Of a stretch of DNA of 55,353 nt, positions 9,899 through 20,961 are shown one piece after another (positions within the stretch are counted from its first letter, which is position 1; each line of letters starts with the position of its first letter). The notes beneath the pieces are model-generated. The model searched no databases and was not told the DNA's origin. It saw only the letters and a program-made list of their open reading frames with translations. Source of the DNA: an uncultured Bacteroidota bacterium. Its GTDB lineage: Bacteria; Bacteroidota; Bacteroidia; Flavobacteriales; Flavobacteriaceae. Both the position numbers and the translations under genes were made by a program. The DNA is taken from assembly GCA_902620455.1 (NCBI GenBank), contig CACNIG010000008.1, positions 1-55,353 of the forward strand, in the 5' to 3' direction.

Positions 9899-11686
9899 AT
9901 GGAACAAAATAAATTTGATCCTTTGCAGTTTATTGGATTTCTGCTAATATCAGCAATTTTAATGTTTTGGTTTTATGATAATCAATCAAGTATGATTGAA
10001 AACCAACAAATTAGTGAAGCTGAAAATCTAGTTCAAGAAACTTATGCAGATTCTAATAAATCCGAAAATTCTATTTCAAATAATGTAAAAATTGATCAAA
10101 AATTTGAGGAAGAGATTATCAGTCTTGAGAATGAAAATATTTTATTTGAAATTAGTACGAGTGGCGCAGAAATTAAAAAAATATTACTCAAAAATTTTTC
10201 AAATTATGACGAAGAGCCACTTTATCTTGTTGATGACAATAAATCTATCTTTAGCTATGACATACCAATAGGTAGAAACTCTGTAATTAATTCTGCTGAT
10301 TTAAATTATACATACCAAATTATTAAACCAGGGTCAGAGGTCATATTATCTGGTATTATTGATGAGCAGAGATCATTGGATTTGAAATTTAAATTAGATA
10401 AAGACTCAAGTATTGTTGATTTTCTTATTAAAATAAATGACTCAAACAGGTCAAACAGTTATCAGAATGTTGAGTTATTATGGGGTAGAGACTCTTTTAG
10501 AAATTCGAGAAGCATTGACTATGAAAATAGATATACTGTGCTTGCGTATGGTTTCGAAGGGAATAAAGATTCTTATTTATCTATTGGAGGTTCTACTAAT
10601 AAAAATATAAACAACGTTAATTGGATTTCCTTTAGAGAACATTTTTTTAGCTCAATTCTTATTTTAAATGATCAAGTGAACGACGTAGATATAAGCTCTG
10701 AGGACTTAGCAAGTAATGAAACTTTAGATGATAAGTTTACAAAAAGGTTTCTTGCGAATGTTCCGCTAAATCTAAATTCTGATGATAGTATGAATTTTAG
10801 CATGTATTATGGCCCTACAGATTATGAGACTCTTAAAGAGTATAATTTAAATCTTGAAAATTCTGTTGATATTGGTTGGGGAATTTTTGGTTGGTTAAAT
10901 AGATTCATCTTCTTTCCACTATTTTCTTTTCTTACAAACTATTTTTCATATGGATTATCAATAATCTTAATGACAATAATTGTAAAAGTTGCCATTGCTC
11001 CTTTAACATACAAATCATATGAATCTCAAGTTAAAATGAGAATTTTAAAACCTGAACTTGAGGTAATTAATGAAAAATTTAAAGATGATCCAATGAAGAA
11101 ACAGCAAGAAACTATGAATCTTTATACTAGATCTGGAGCTAATCCAATGTCGGGATGTTTACCTGCATTTCTTCAAATGCCAATATTTTTTGCACTTTTT
11201 GTGTTTTTTCCTGCAGCATTTAGTTTAAGAGGTAAAAGTTTTTTGTGGGCAGATGATTTGTCTTCATATGACTCAATCCTTGATTTTGGATTTTCAATTC
11301 CTCTTTATGGTGATCATATAAGTCTTTTTCCAATCTTAGCATCTATTGCAATTTTCTTCTACACAAAAATGACTACTGGTCAACAAATGATGCCAGCATC
11401 TCAGACTGGAGGAGTCAACATGAAAGTGATAATGTATATGATGCCAATAATGATGTTATTTTTCTTTAATAATTATGCAAGTGGATTAAGCTTATATTAC
11501 TTTATATCAAACATACTCACGATTGTGTTAATGTTAGTTATTAAAAACTTTATTATTGATGATACTAAAATATTAACCCAAATTGAGGAAAATAAAAAGA
11601 AACCACTTAAAGTAGGTGGTTTCAGAGCTAGACTTCAGAAAGCTCTAGAGGAAGCTGAGAAACAAAAGAAAAGAAGAGAACAATAA
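9899..11686 (+). CDS. yidC: Membrane protein insertase YidC
   Basis: YidC/Oxa1-type insertase of the inner membrane, which helps SecYEG and acts alone on small membrane proteins. Residues about 10-27 are the N-terminal transmembrane anchor (FIGFLLISAILMFWFYD). A large periplasmic beta-rich domain spans about 60-330, as in Gram-negative YidC. The conserved 60-kDa insertase domain follows, with FFPLFSFLTNYF, ISIILMTIIVKVAIAPLTYK-like helices, PMSGCLPAFLQMPIFFALF and a basic C-terminal tail (RARLQKALEEAEKQKKRR). At 595 residues it is slightly short for a flavobacterial YidC but complete. It is packed between pyrG and mnmA with gaps of 2 and 6 bp. Confidence 0.95.
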   Translation: MEQNKFDPLQFIGFLLISAILMFWFYDNQSSMIENQQISEAENLVQETYADSNKSENSISNNVKIDQKFEEEIISLENENILFEISTSGAEIKKILLKNFSNYDEEPLYLVDDNKSIFSYDIPIGRNSVINSADLNYTYQIIKPGSEVILSGIIDEQRSLDLKFKLDKDSSIVDFLIKINDSNRSNSYQNVELLWGRDSFRNSRSIDYENRYTVLAYGFEGNKDSYLSIGGSTNKNINNVNWISFREHFFSSILILNDQVNDVDISSEDLASNETLDDKFTKRFLANVPLNLNSDDSMNFSMYYGPTDYETLKEYNLNLENSVDIGWGIFGWLNRFIFFPLFSFLTNYFSYGLSIILMTIIVKVAIAPLTYKSYESQVKMRILKPELEVINEKFKDDPMKKQQETMNLYTRSGANPMSGCLPAFLQMPIFFALFVFFPAAFSLRGKSFLWADDLSSYDSILDFGFSIPLYGDHISLFPILASIAIFFYTKMTTGQQMMPASQTGGVNMKVIMYMMPIMMLFFFNNYASGLSLYYFISNILTIVLMLVIKNFIIDDTKILTQIEENKKKPLKVGGFRARLQKALEEAEKQKKRREQ

Positions 11687-11692
11687 TTTCTA

Positions 11693-12886
11693 ATGAAAAA
11701 AACTAAAGTTGTTGTTGCCTTATCTGGAGGCGTTGACTCAAGTGTCGCTGCATATTTGCTTAAAAATCAAGGATATGATCTAATTGGATTATTTATGAAA
11801 AATTGGCATGATGAAACTGTTACAATATCTGATGAATGCCCATGGCTTGATGATAGTAATGATGCAATGTTAGTTGCTGATAAATTAAATATTCCATTTC
11901 AGGTCGTTGATTTAAGTAAAGATTATAAAGAGAAAATAATCGATTATATGTTTAATGAATACTCTAAAGGAAATACACCAAATCCAGATATTTTATGTAA
12001 CAGAGAAATAAAATTTGATGTTTTCATGGATGTTGCACTTTCTCTTGGTGCTGATTATGTTGCAACTGGGCATTACTCTAGAATTAAAAAAAACCATTCT
12101 AATGAAAATAGTATTAAATATGAGTTACACTCAGGATTAGACAATACGAAAGATCAATCATATTTTTTATGTCAATTAAATCAAAATCAATTAAGTAAGA
12201 TATTATTTCCAATAGGTGATCTAACAAAAGCTGAAGTAAGAAAAATTGCAAAAAAAAATAATTTAGTAACAGCTGAAAAAAAAGATTCTCAAGGTTTATG
12301 CTTTGTCGGAAAGGTAAGCTTACCAGATTTTCTTCAACAAAAACTGAAGAAAAAGAAAGGAAATGTAATAGAAATACCAGGCAATTCTAAACTTTATGAC
12401 AAACAAATAAAGTTTATTGACGAAAATGAGAGGCTCTTAAGCTTAACTGATGAAATTGATTATACCTTATCAGATGGAAAAATAATTGGAAAGCACAACG
12501 GAGCCTATTATTACACTATAGGTCAGAGAAAAGGTTTAGCAATAGGAGGATACAATGATCCGCTATTTGTTATTTCAACCAACACTCAAACAAATGAAAT
12601 ATTTGTTGGAGAGGGAAAAAATCATCCTGGTTTGATCAAAAAAGCTCTAAAGGTTAAATACTCTGATGTTAATTGGGTTAATGATGATTATAATTTTGAA
12701 AATTTTGCAGATTTAAAACTTAAAGCTAGAATAAGATATAGGCAGAAACTTCAAAAAATTTCTGTTTACAAACATCTTGATTATTTATATGTTGAATTTG
12801 AAGATTTTCAATCTGCTGTCACAAAAGGCCAATTCCTTGCTATATATGATAATTCCCAATTAATTGCCTCAGGAGTAATCTGTTAA
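11693..12886 (+). CDS. mnmA: tRNA 2-thiouridylase MnmA
   Basis: It installs 2-thiouridine at wobble U34 of Lys, Glu and Gln tRNAs. The N-type ATP-pyrophosphatase loop is [13 protein letters not shown] near the N-terminus. The two catalytic cysteines are visible: Cys102 in [11 protein letters not shown] and Cys203 in QGLCFVGK. Other family blocks are [17 protein letters not shown] and [14 protein letters not shown]. The 397-residue length is normal. It is the last gene before the ribosomal cluster. A 103-bp gap follows, holding the rpsL promoter-like box and an A/T-only inverted repeat that is too weak to call a terminator. Confidence 0.96.
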   Translation: MKKTKVVVALSGGVDSSVAAYLLKNQGYDLIGLFMKNWHDETVTISDECPWLDDSNDAMLVADKLNIPFQVVDLSKDYKEKIIDYMFNEYSKGNTPNPDILCNREIKFDVFMDVALSLGADYVATGHYSRIKKNHSNENSIKYELHSGLDNTKDQSYFLCQLNQNQLSKILFPIGDLTKAEVRKIAKKNNLVTAEKKDSQGLCFVGKVSLPDFLQQKLKKKKGNVIEIPGNSKLYDKQIKFIDENERLLSLTDEIDYTLSDGKIIGKHNGAYYYTIGQRKGLAIGGYNDPLFVISTNTQTNEIFVGEGKNHPGLIKKALKVKYSDVNWVNDDYNFENFADLKLKARIRYRQKLQKISVYKHLDYLYVEFEDFQSAVTKGQFLAIYDNSQLIASGVIC

Positions 12887-12949
12887 GTTTTTTAATCCTT
12901 TTTTTTAAAAAAACATGCAATATTACATACAATAACCAAAAAAAAATTT

Positions 12950-12957
12950 TAAATTTG
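12950..12957 (+). promoter_or_regulatory. Candidate -7 promoter box (TAAATTTG) for the rpsL ribosomal cluster
   Basis: TAAATTTG lies 33 bp before the rpsL ATG. It sits in a 21-base string (12940-12960: seven A, then TTTTAAATTTGCAC) that is repeated exactly before rpmE2 (53143-53163). This is the only clear promoter candidate for the str-S10-spc-alpha run. The implied leader is about 29 nt, too short for a folded regulatory RNA. Confidence 0.6.
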
Positions 12958-12989
12958 CACGCTTTAATAAGGAATCTAACAATTATTGT

Positions 12990-13364
12990 ATGCCAACAAT
13001 ATCGCAATTAGTAAGAAAAGGTAGGACTTCTTCATCCAAGAAGAGTAAGTCTGTTGCTCTAAATAAATCACCTCAAAAAAGAGGAGTTTGTACCAGAGTT
13101 TACACCACTACTCCAAAGAAGCCAAACTCAGCAATGAGAAAGGTTGCAAGGGTTAGACTTACTAACGGAAAAGAGGTTAATGCATACATTCCAGGTGAAG
13201 GTCACAACCTTCAAGAACATTCTATAGTCTTAGTTAGAGGTGGAAGAGTAAAAGACTTACCAGGTGTTAGATACCATATTGTTAGAGGAGCGCTTGACAC
13301 TGCTGGTGTAGAAGGGAGACTTCAACGAAGATCCAAGTACGGAGGAAAAAAACCAAAAAAATAA
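12990..13364 (+). CDS. rpsL: 30S ribosomal protein S12
   Basis: First gene of the ribosomal super-cluster. The 124-residue protein has the S12 decoding-centre sequences [18 protein letters not shown] and [19 protein letters not shown] followed by [15 protein letters not shown]. Lys in TPKKPNS, the usual streptomycin-resistance position, is the wild-type residue. rpsG follows 8 bp after the stop. Confidence 0.98.
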   Translation: MPTISQLVRKGRTSSSKKSKSVALNKSPQKRGVCTRVYTTTPKKPNSAMRKVARVRLTNGKEVNAYIPGEGHNLQEHSIVLVRGGRVKDLPGVRYHIVRGALDTAGVEGRLQRRSKYGGKKPKK

Positions 13365-13372
13365 TTCCCTAA

Positions 13373-13849
13373 ATGAGAAAGAAACAATCTAAAAAAAGAG
13401 CTCTACTCCCTGATCCTAAGTTCAATGATCAACTAGTTACAAGATTTGTTAACAATCTTATGCTTCAGGGTAAAAAATCTACAGCTTTTAAAGTATTTTA
13501 TGATGCAATTGATATAGTGGAAAGTAAGAAGGAGGATGATGAAAAAACTTCATTAGAGCTATGGAAAGATGCTCTTTCTAATGTTATGCCTCATGTTGAG
13601 GTAAGAAGTAGAAGAGTTGGAGGTGCTACTTTTCAAATACCAACTCCCATAAGACCTGACAGAAAGATTTCAATTGCAATGAAATGGTTAATTTCTTCAT
13701 CAAGAAAAAGAAATGAAAAGTCCATGGCAGTTAAATTAGCACAAGAAATACTTGCTGCTGCAAAAGAAGAGGGAGCTGCTGTCAAGAAAAGAGTCGATAC
13801 CCACAAAATGGCTGAAGCAAATAAGGCCTTTTCACATTTCAGATTTTAA
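13373..13849 (+). CDS. rpsG: 30S ribosomal protein S7
   Basis: S7 nucleates folding of the 16S rRNA 3' domain and lines the E site. The 158-residue protein shows the family blocks [37 protein letters not shown] and [20 protein letters not shown]. It keeps the usual position between rpsL and fusA. Confidence 0.98.
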   Translation: MRKKQSKKRALLPDPKFNDQLVTRFVNNLMLQGKKSTAFKVFYDAIDIVESKKEDDEKTSLELWKDALSNVMPHVEVRSRRVGGATFQIPTPIRPDRKISIAMKWLISSSRKRNEKSMAVKLAQEILAAAKEEGAAVKKRVDTHKMAEANKAFSHFRF

Positions 13850-13858
13850 CATTCAAGT

Positions 13859-15988
13859 ATGTCAAGAGATTTAAAATTTACAAGAAATATAGGTATTGCT
13901 GCTCACATTGATGCGGGTAAGACTACTACTACAGAAAGAATTTTATTCTACACGGGAGTAAGTCACAAGATTGGTGAGGTTCATGATGGAGCTGCGACTA
14001 TGGATTGGATGGAGCAAGAGCAAGAAAGAGGTATTACTATTACTTCTGCTGCAACTACTTGTAATTGGAACTTTCCAACTAACCAAGGCAAAACAGTTGA
14101 TGACACCAAGGCTTATCATTTTAACATTATTGATACTCCTGGTCACGTTGATTTTACTGTAGAGGTTAATAGATCCCTAAGAGTCCTTGATGGACTTGTT
14201 TTTTTATTTTCAGCTGTAGATGGTGTTGAACCTCAATCTGAAACTAACTGGAGATTAGCTGACAATTACAAAGTTCCTAGAATAGGCTTTGTAAACAAAA
14301 TGGATAGACAAGGATCTAATTTTCTTGGTGTATGTAATCAAGTTATTGAAAAACTTGGTTCTAAGGCTGTTCCAATTGTTCTAAATATCGGTGATGAAGA
14401 AGACTTTAAAGGTATTGTTGATCTTGTAAAGAATCAAGCAATTGTATGGCATGATGATAATTTTGGATCAACATTTGATGTTGTTGATATTCCAGATGAT
14501 CTAAAAGATGAGGCGGAAAGACTTCGTGGTGAGTTAATTGAAGCTGTAGCTGAATATGATGAAAATCTTTTAGAAAAGTACTTTGACGATCCTGATTCAA
14601 TAACCGAAGATGAAGTTCACAATGCTTTGAGAGCAGCTACGCAAGATATCAGTATAATTCCAATGATTTGTGGATCTGCATTTAAAAACAAAGGTGTTCA
14701 ATTTTTACTAGATGCAGTTTGTAGATATTTGCCATCTCCTGAAGATAAAGAAGCTATCGTAGGCACAAAACCGAATTCTGAGGACGAGATTTCAAGACTT
14801 CCTAAAGTATCTGAACCTTTTTCAGCACTAGCCTTTAAAATTGCTACAGATCCCTATGTAGGTAGACTAGCTTTTTTTAGAGTTTACTCTGGTAGATTAG
14901 ATGCTGGATCATATGTACTAAATAATCGATCTGAAGATAGAGAAAGAATTTCTAGAATTTATCAAATGCACTCAAATAAGCAAAATGCAATTGATTATAT
15001 TGAAGCTGGTGATATTGGAGCTGCTGTTGGATTTAAAGATATTAAGACAGGGGACACTTTATCCTCTGAAAAGCATCCAATTGTTTTGGAAAGTATGGTA
15101 TTCCCTGACCCAGTTATTGGTGTTGCAGTTGAACCTAAGACAAAAGCTGATGTTGATAAGTTAGGAATGGCTCTTGGAAAATTAGCCGAAGAGGATCCTA
15201 CGTTTCAAGTTAAAACAGATGAAGCTTCAGGCCAAACTGTGATCTCAGGTATGGGAGAACTTCACCTTGATATTATTGTTGATCGATTAAGAAGAGAATT
15301 TAAAGTTGAAGTAAATCAAGGTCAACCTCAAGTTGAGTATAAAGAATCACTCACTCAGTCTGCTGATCACAGAGAGACTTATAAAAAACAAACTGGTGGT
15401 AGAGGTAAATTTGCTGATATTGTATTTACAATTGAACCAGGTGAAAAAGGTAAGTCTGGACTTGAATTTGTAAACCTTATTAAAGGTGGAAACATCCCTA
15501 GAGAATATATTCCATCTGTTGAAAAAGGTTTCAAAGATTCAATGAAAAATGGTCCTCTAGCAGGTTTTGAGGTTGATTCAATGAAAGTAACACTTAAAGA
15601 TGGTTCATTCCATCCGGTTGATTCGGATTCATTATCATTTGAATTAGCTGCTAAGCTTGCATTTAAAACTGCTGCAAAAGCAGCAAAAGCAGTAATTATG
15701 GAACCCATAATGAAACTAGAAGTTATAACTCCTGAAGAGAACATGGGTGATATAGTAGGTGATCTTAATAGAAGAAGAGGTCAAGTTAATTCTATGGATG
15801 ATAGAGCAGGTGCAAAAGTTGTCAAGGGTGAAGTACCTTTATCTGAAATGTTTGGATATGTAACTTCTCTAAGAACACTTTCATCTGGTAGGGCAACATC
15901 TACAATGGAATTTTCTCATTATGCAGAAACACCAACTAATATATCAGAAACTGTTATTTCTGAAGTAAAAGGAAATACAACAGAATAA
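13859..15988 (+). CDS. fusA: Elongation factor G
   Basis: Translocase GTPase of 709 residues. G-domain motifs are present in order: [15 protein letters not shown] (G1), the switch with [11 protein letters not shown] (G2), [12 protein letters not shown] (G3), NKMDR (G4) and CGSAFKNKG (G5). Domain IV ends with the [20 protein letters not shown] block near the C-terminus. The gene is more GC-rich than non-translation neighbours, as expected for a highly expressed gene. No tuf gene follows; rpsJ starts 10 bp downstream, an arrangement usual in Bacteroidetes, where tuf lies elsewhere. Confidence 0.98.
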   Translation: MSRDLKFTRNIGIAAHIDAGKTTTTERILFYTGVSHKIGEVHDGAATMDWMEQEQERGITITSAATTCNWNFPTNQGKTVDDTKAYHFNIIDTPGHVDFTVEVNRSLRVLDGLVFLFSAVDGVEPQSETNWRLADNYKVPRIGFVNKMDRQGSNFLGVCNQVIEKLGSKAVPIVLNIGDEEDFKGIVDLVKNQAIVWHDDNFGSTFDVVDIPDDLKDEAERLRGELIEAVAEYDENLLEKYFDDPDSITEDEVHNALRAATQDISIIPMICGSAFKNKGVQFLLDAVCRYLPSPEDKEAIVGTKPNSEDEISRLPKVSEPFSALAFKIATDPYVGRLAFFRVYSGRLDAGSYVLNNRSEDRERISRIYQMHSNKQNAIDYIEAGDIGAAVGFKDIKTGDTLSSEKHPIVLESMVFPDPVIGVAVEPKTKADVDKLGMALGKLAEEDPTFQVKTDEASGQTVISGMGELHLDIIVDRLRREFKVEVNQGQPQVEYKESLTQSADHRETYKKQTGGRGKFADIVFTIEPGEKGKSGLEFVNLIKGGNIPREYIPSVEKGFKDSMKNGPLAGFEVDSMKVTLKDGSFHPVDSDSLSFELAAKLAFKTAAKAAKAVIMEPIMKLEVITPEENMGDIVGDLNRRRGQVNSMDDRAGAKVVKGEVPLSEMFGYVTSLRTLSSGRATSTMEFSHYAETPTNISETVISEVKGNTTE

Positions 15989-15998
15989 AAGAATAGAT

Positions 15999-16304
15999 AT
16001 GAGTCAAAAAATTAGAATTAAATTAAAATCTTATGATTACAACCTAGTTGATAAGTCAGCTGATAAGATTGTTAAAACTGTAAAAAATACAGGAGCAATT
16101 GTCACTGGACCTATTCCCTTACCAACTCACAAAAAGATTTTTACTGTTCTAAGATCACCTCATGTAAATAAGAAATCAAGAGAGCAATTTAAATTATGCT
16201 CTTATAAGAGGTTGTTGGATATCTACAGTTCATCTTCAAAGACAGTTGATGCGCTAATGAAATTAGAACTTCCAAGTGGAGTTGAGGTTGAAATTAAAGT
16301 ATAA
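15999..16304 (+). CDS. rpsJ: 30S ribosomal protein S10
   Basis: The 101-residue protein shows the S10 pattern: [40 protein letters not shown] and [17 protein letters not shown]. It opens the S10 part of the cluster, only 10 bp after fusA, so no separate promoter is evident. Flavobacterial S10 is also the usual NusG/NusE contact in antitermination; that role is known of the family, not shown here. Confidence 0.98.
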   Translation: MSQKIRIKLKSYDYNLVDKSADKIVKTVKNTGAIVTGPIPLPTHKKIFTVLRSPHVNKKSREQFKLCSYKRLLDIYSSSSKTVDALMKLELPSGVEVEIKV

Positions 16305-16309
16305 AGAAT

Positions 16310-16924
16310 ATGTCAGGTATAATTGGTAAAAAAGTTGGAATGACAAGTATCTACGATGAAAGTGGAAAGAATATACCTTGCACTATACTTCAAGCTGGTC
16401 CTTGTACTATTACCCAAATTAAAACTGAGGACAAAGATGGATATTCATCTTTCCAGCTTGGATTTGATGAAAAGACAAAGAATACCACTAAATCATATGA
16501 GGGTCAATTTAAGAAAAGTAACTCCAAACCAATGAATAAACTAGTTGAATTTAAAGGTTTTGAAGGTGACCTTAAGCTTGGTGATAAAATTACTGTAGAT
16601 CACTTTGTGGAAGGAGAATATGTTGACGTTTCAGGACTTACAAAAGGTAAAGGATTTCAAGGTGTTGTCAAGAGACACGGTTTTGCTGGTGTAGGGGATT
16701 CAACTCATGGTCAGCATAACAGATTAAGAGCTCCTGGTTCAATTGGTGCTGGTTCAAGCCCATCGAGAGTTTTCAAGGGTATGAGAATGGCTGGTCAAAC
16801 CGGAAATTCTAGAGTGAAAGTTCTTAATCTTAAAGTTGTGAAGGTTATGTCTGAAGATAACATCCTTATTGTTAGAGGTAGCGTACCTGGTCATAATAAC
16901 TCATATATAATTGTTCAAAAGTAA
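16310..16924 (+). CDS. rplC: 50S ribosomal protein L3
   Basis: The 204-residue protein begins [17 protein letters not shown] and contains the long loop reaching the peptidyl-transferase centre: [20 protein letters not shown] and [20 protein letters not shown], then [15 protein letters not shown]. Its stop overlaps the rplD start by one base (TAATG), which points to translational coupling. Confidence 0.98.
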   Translation: MSGIIGKKVGMTSIYDESGKNIPCTILQAGPCTITQIKTEDKDGYSSFQLGFDEKTKNTTKSYEGQFKKSNSKPMNKLVEFKGFEGDLKLGDKITVDHFVEGEYVDVSGLTKGKGFQGVVKRHGFAGVGDSTHGQHNRLRAPGSIGAGSSPSRVFKGMRMAGQTGNSRVKVLNLKVVKVMSEDNILIVRGSVPGHNNSYIIVQK

Positions 16925-17550
16925 TGGAGCTTAAAGTACACAATATAAAAGGTAAAGAAACTGACAAAAAAGTCAAGTTAAATAAGTCAATTTTTGGAAT
17001 TGAACCAAATGACCATGCAATTTATCTTGATGTTAAACAATACCTTGCTAATAATCGTAAAGGTCTTCATAAGACAAAAGAGAGAGCTGAAATCGCTGGA
17101 AGTACAAGAAAGATTAAGAAGCAGAAAGGTACTGGTACTGCAAGAGCTGGAAGTATTAAGAACCCACTATTTAGAGGAGGTGGTAGAGTATTTGGACCAA
17201 GACCAAGATCTTACGATCAAAAAGTAAATAAAAAAGTAAAAAAATTGGCAAGAAAGTCTGCTTTAGCTTATAAATTAAAAAATAAAGAAGTTTTAATACT
17301 TGAGGATTTTAAATTTTCAAGTCCAAAGACTTCAGATTTTCTAAACATAATTAAGGCATTTGGTCTTGAATCTAAAAAGACTTTACTAGTAACAAGTGAA
17401 ACTGATAGCAATATATATTTGTCTTCACGAAATATAAAAAATTCTAAAGTTATAATTAATTCAGAATTAAACACTTATGAAATCACAGATGCTAACAATA
17501 TCTTGATTTTAGAAAGTGCGGTTGAAGGAATTGAATCAACCCTAAAATAA
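16924..17550 (+). CDS. rplD: 50S ribosomal protein L4
   Basis: The 208-residue L4 has the tunnel-lining loop KKQKGTGTARAGSIKNPLFR followed by GGGRVFGPRPRSYDQKVNKK. In E. coli L4 represses its own operon; there is no leader here in which that could operate, because translation is coupled to rplC. The C-terminal half is more divergent, as usual. Confidence 0.98.
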   Translation: MELKVHNIKGKETDKKVKLNKSIFGIEPNDHAIYLDVKQYLANNRKGLHKTKERAEIAGSTRKIKKQKGTGTARAGSIKNPLFRGGGRVFGPRPRSYDQKVNKKVKKLARKSALAYKLKNKEVLILEDFKFSSPKTSDFLNIIKAFGLESKKTLLVTSETDSNIYLSSRNIKNSKVIINSELNTYEITDANNILILESAVEGIESTLK

Positions 17551-17558
17551 ATTAGATC

Positions 17559-17849
17559 ATGGATATACTTTTAAAACCAATATTAACCGAGAAAGCGACA
17601 AATGAAAGTGAATTGAGAAATTCATATACATTTATTGTTTCAAAGTCTGCAAACAAGGTTGAAATTAAAAAAGCAGTTGAAGCCTCTTATGGGGTCTCAG
17701 TTAAAAAGGTTAGAACTATGATTTATGGTGCAGAAACAAGGATAAGATACACTAAGCGTGGTATTCAGAATAGCAAAAAAGGTTCATACAAAAAAGCAAT
17801 TGTTAAAGTGTCAGAGGGAGATAGAATTGACTTCTTCACAAATCTATAA
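17559..17849 (+). CDS. rplW: 50S ribosomal protein L23
   Basis: The 96-residue protein starts [17 protein letters not shown] and carries [20 protein letters not shown] and [18 protein letters not shown], the L23 core at the tunnel exit where trigger factor and SRP dock. Spacing to rplB is 2 bp. Confidence 0.97.
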   Translation: MDILLKPILTEKATNESELRNSYTFIVSKSANKVEIKKAVEASYGVSVKKVRTMIYGAETRIRYTKRGIQNSKKGSYKKAIVKVSEGDRIDFFTNL

Positions 17850-17851
17850 TT

Positions 17852-18676
17852 ATGCCAGTAAGAAAATTAAAACCAGTTACACCATCACAAAGATTTAGAG
17901 TTGTCAATGGATTTGATGCTATAACAACTGATAAACCTGAAAAGTCTCTGCTTGTTACTAAGAAAAGAACTGGTGGTAGAAATAATCATGGTAAGATGAC
18001 AAGTAAATATAGAGGAGGTGGTCACAAGAAGAGATACAGAATTATTGATTTTAAAAGAGATAAGTTCGATGTAAGTGCTGAAGTTAAATCAATTGAGTAT
18101 GATCCAAATAGAACAGCATTTATCTCACTATTAGAGTACAAGGATGGAGAAAAAAGATATATTATTGCTCAGAACGGACTTAAAGTTGGACAAACTGTTT
18201 TATCAGGTGAATCAGCAACTCCTGAGATAGGAAATGCAATGCCTGTGAATAACATTCCTCTAGGTACTATCATCTCTTGTATTGAATTAAATCCAGGTAA
18301 AGGTGCAAGTATATCAAGGAGTGCAGGTTCTTTTGCACAGCTAATGGCAAAAGAAGGCAGATATGTAACAATTAAACTCCCTTCAGGAGAAACTAGAATG
18401 ATTTTAAATTCTTGTTATGCAACTATTGGTGCAGTTTCAAATTCAGATAATCAGCTTATATCATCCGGAAAAGCTGGAAGGAATAGATGGTTAGGAAGAA
18501 GACCAAGGACAAGACCAGTAGCTATGAACCCTGTTGATCACCCAATGGGAGGAGGAGAAGGAAAGGCATCTGGGGGTCACCCAAGATCAAAAAAAGGAAT
18601 ACCTGCTAAGGGTTACAGAACTAGATCAAAGAAGAAATCATCGTCTAAATTTATTATAGAAAGAAGAAAAAAATAA
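17852..18676 (+). CDS. rplB: 50S ribosomal protein L2
   Basis: The 274-residue L2 has the highly conserved tail [20 protein letters not shown], including the His needed for peptidyl-transferase activity, plus [20 protein letters not shown] near the N-terminus. The C-terminus is lysine-rich. It is a standard member of the S10 group. Confidence 0.98.
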   Translation: MPVRKLKPVTPSQRFRVVNGFDAITTDKPEKSLLVTKKRTGGRNNHGKMTSKYRGGGHKKRYRIIDFKRDKFDVSAEVKSIEYDPNRTAFISLLEYKDGEKRYIIAQNGLKVGQTVLSGESATPEIGNAMPVNNIPLGTIISCIELNPGKGASISRSAGSFAQLMAKEGRYVTIKLPSGETRMILNSCYATIGAVSNSDNQLISSGKAGRNRWLGRRPRTRPVAMNPVDHPMGGGEGKASGGHPRSKKGIPAKGYRTRSKKKSSSKFIIERRKK

Positions 18677-18682
18677 ATAGAA

Positions 18683-18949
18683 ATGTCAAGATCACTAAAA
18701 AAAGGACCATACGTTCACATAAGCCTGCTAAAGAAGGTAAATAAAAATATTGAAGATAATAAGAAGGATGTTATTAAAACATGGTCTAGATCATCAATGA
18801 TTATACCTGATTTTGTTGGACAAACTATTGCTGTTCACAACGGTAAACAATTTATTCCAGTTTATATTACTGAAAATATGGTAGGTCACAAACTTGGAGA
18901 ATTCTCTCCCACAAGATCATTTAGAGGTCATACAGGTAACAAAAGATAA
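18683..18949 (+). CDS. rpsS: 30S ribosomal protein S19
   Basis: The 88-residue protein begins [19 protein letters not shown] and contains [20 protein letters not shown] and [14 protein letters not shown], the S19 signature at the head of the small subunit. A 22-bp gap before rplV is one of the larger ones in this run. Confidence 0.98.
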   Translation: MSRSLKKGPYVHISLLKKVNKNIEDNKKDVIKTWSRSSMIIPDFVGQTIAVHNGKQFIPVYITENMVGHKLGEFSPTRSFRGHTGNKR

Positions 18950-18971
18950 ATAATATTGATTTAAACAAATA

Positions 18972-19373
18972 ATGGGATCAAGAAAAAGAAATAGTGCAGA
19001 AAAGATAAAAGAGGCAAAGAAGGATTTAGCTTTTGCTAAACTTAACAATTGTCCTACTTCTCCCAGGAAGATGCGCCTTGTTGCTGATCAAATTAGAGGA
19101 GAAGATATCTCAAGTGCATTATCAATTTTAAAGTTTAGCCCAAAAGAGGCTTCAAAAAGATTAGAAAAACTTCTAGTCTCTGCTATTTCAAATTGGCAAT
19201 CTAAAAATGAAAATGCTAATCTTGATTCAGCTCAACTTTTTGTCAAGGAAATCAGAGTTGATAGTGGAAGTATGCTTAAGAGAATTAGGACAGCCCCTCA
19301 GGGTAGGGCTCATAGAATTAGAAAGAGATCTAATCATGTTACATTAGTTCTTTCATCAAAAACAATAACTTAA
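18972..19373 (+). CDS. rplV: 50S ribosomal protein L22
   Basis: The 133-residue L22 shows [28 protein letters not shown] and the tunnel hairpin near [20 protein letters not shown]. It carries a short extra N-terminal stretch ([19 protein letters not shown]) compared with E. coli. rpsC starts at the base after its stop. Confidence 0.97.
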   Translation: MGSRKRNSAEKIKEAKKDLAFAKLNNCPTSPRKMRLVADQIRGEDISSALSILKFSPKEASKRLEKLLVSAISNWQSKNENANLDSAQLFVKEIRVDSGSMLKRIRTAPQGRAHRIRKRSNHVTLVLSSKTIT

Positions 19374-20084
19374 ATGGGACAAAAGACAAATCCGATAGGA
19401 AATAGATTAGGAATTATCAGAGGTTGGGACTCCAATTGGTGGGGTGGTAGAGACTATGGTGATAAGATTGCAGAAGATGATAAAATTAGAAAGTACATAT
19501 ATGCAAGGCTTTCACGTGCAAGTGTTTCAAGTATAATAATTGAGAGAACTCTTAAATTAATAATCATAACTATAACTACTGCTAGACCGGGTATTATAAT
19601 TGGTAAGGCTGGATCAGAAGTTGATAAGTTAAAGGAGGAATTAAAAAAGATAACATCTAAAGATGTACAACTCAATATTTTTGAAATCAAACGTCCTGAA
19701 TTAGACGCTTTTTTAGTTGGTAATAGTATAGCAAGACAGATTGAAAATAGAATCTCTTTTAGAAGAGCTATAAAAATGGCTATTGCTGCTGCAATGAGAA
19801 TGAATGCAGAAGGTATAAAAATTCAAATATCTGGAAGACTTAATGGTGCTGAAATGGCTAGATCTGAATCATATAAAGAGGGTAGAATCCCGCTATCAAC
19901 TTTTAGGGCAGATATTGATTATGCAATTGTTGAAGCACATACAACATACGGTAGACTTGGTATTAAAGTATGGATTATGAAGGGAGAGGTCTATGGAAAA
20001 AGAGAATTATCTCCGTTAACTGGAATGAAAAAGTCTTCAAACAATTCAAAAAAGAATACTAGACAAAGTGATAGAAAAAAATAA
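19374..20084 (+). CDS. rpsC: 30S ribosomal protein S3
   Basis: The 236-residue S3 begins [20 protein letters not shown]. The KH domain is visible as [18 protein letters not shown], and the C-terminal domain contains [20 protein letters not shown] and [20 protein letters not shown]. The basic tail (about 20 residues) is variable between species. Confidence 0.98.
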   Translation: MGQKTNPIGNRLGIIRGWDSNWWGGRDYGDKIAEDDKIRKYIYARLSRASVSSIIIERTLKLIIITITTARPGIIIGKAGSEVDKLKEELKKITSKDVQLNIFEIKRPELDAFLVGNSIARQIENRISFRRAIKMAIAAAMRMNAEGIKIQISGRLNGAEMARSESYKEGRIPLSTFRADIDYAIVEAHTTYGRLGIKVWIMKGEVYGKRELSPLTGMKKSSNNSKKNTRQSDRKK

Positions 20085-20091
20085 ATAAAGT

Positions 20092-20523
20092 ATGTTACAG
20101 CCAAAAAGGACTAAATATAGAAAGACACAAAAAGGCCGAATGAAAGGTCTGTCTCAGCGTGGACATAGATTATCTAACGGTATGTTTGGTATTAAATCAT
20201 TAGAATCCAAATTCATTACTTCTAGGCAAATTGAAGCTGCTAGGATTGCTGCTACAAGATATATGAAGAGAGAAGGCCAGCTTTGGATAAAAATATTTCC
20301 AGACAAACCTATAACTAAAAAACCTCTAGAAGTTAGGATGGGAAAAGGTAAAGGTGCTCCCGAGTATTTTGTTGCAGTTGTTAAACCTGGGAGAGTTCTT
20401 TTTGAAGTTTCTGGTGTACCTGTAGCTGTTGCTAAGGAGGCACTTAGATTAGCTGCTCAGAAGTTACCTGTAACAACAAAATTTATTATTGCAAGAGATT
20501 TTAAAGGATATTATGAAAATTAG
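20092..20523 (+). CDS. rplP: 50S ribosomal protein L16
   Basis: The 143-residue protein starts [19 protein letters not shown] and has [38 protein letters not shown] and [18 protein letters not shown], all L16 hallmarks. Its 3' end overlaps rpmC by 11 bp. Confidence 0.98.
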   Translation: MLQPKRTKYRKTQKGRMKGLSQRGHRLSNGMFGIKSLESKFITSRQIEAARIAATRYMKREGQLWIKIFPDKPITKKPLEVRMGKGKGAPEYFVAVVKPGRVLFEVSGVPVAVAKEALRLAAQKLPVTTKFIIARDFKGYYEN

Positions 20524-20713
20524 TGAAATTAGAAATATGACAATTGACGAGTTAAATGAAAAATTAACCGATACTTCAAAAAAGTTATCGCAGTTAAAAT
20601 TTAATAATTCTGTTCAAACAATTGAGAATCCTCTTGAAATTAAAAATTTGAGAAGACAGCTTGCTAAGCTTAAAACAATATTAAACGAAAAAAAACAAGA
20701 TAATGGAAACTAG
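20513..20713 (+). CDS. rpmC: 50S ribosomal protein L29
   Basis: Two-helix protein of 66 residues ([18 protein letters not shown], then [15 protein letters not shown]). ATG 20513 is the start; a TTG at 20489 lies deep inside rplP and would add a non-homologous extension. The gene overlaps rplP upstream and rpsQ downstream, each by 11 bp. Confidence 0.95.
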   Translation: MKISEIRNMTIDELNEKLTDTSKKLSQLKFNNSVQTIENPLEIKNLRRQLAKLKTILNEKKQDNGN

Positions 20714-20960
20714 AAGTTTAAGAAAAGAAAGAATAGGTATAGTTTCATCTAACAAAATGGAAAAATCTGTTGTTGTATCTGAGGTTAAGAAAGTTAAGCA
20801 TCCTGTTTACGGAAAGTTTGTTTTAAAAACAAAGAAATATGTAGCTCATGATGAGAAAAATGATTGTAATGAGGGAGATACTGTGAAGATTATGGAGACT
20901 AGGCCAATGAGTAAGACAAAAAAGTGGAGAATTGTAGAAATAATAGAAAGAGCAAAATAA
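20703..20960 (+). CDS. rpsQ: 30S ribosomal protein S17
   Basis: The 85-residue OB-fold protein has [39 protein letters not shown] and [19 protein letters not shown], the S17 pattern. It begins inside the end of rpmC in another frame and ends 1 bp before rplN. Confidence 0.98.
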   Translation: METRSLRKERIGIVSSNKMEKSVVVSEVKKVKHPVYGKFVLKTKKYVAHDEKNDCNEGDTVKIMETRPMSKTKKWRIVEIIERAK

Positions 20961-20961
20961 A

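Noticed and set aside
12887-12914. Possible terminator after mnmA (GTTTTTTAA pairing with TTAAAAAAAC).
   Set aside because: The stem is almost only A-T and needs a bulge; such pairs are expected often at this base composition, and no T tract follows.
15379-15744. A 121-codon open frame on the strand opposite fusA.
   Set aside because: It is a shadow of the EF-G reading frame; the protein has no recognisable domain.
15988-15999. Loss of tuf between fusA and rpsJ as a deletion.
   Set aside because: Absence of tuf here is, as far as I know, the normal state in Bacteroidetes, where it lies in another cluster.
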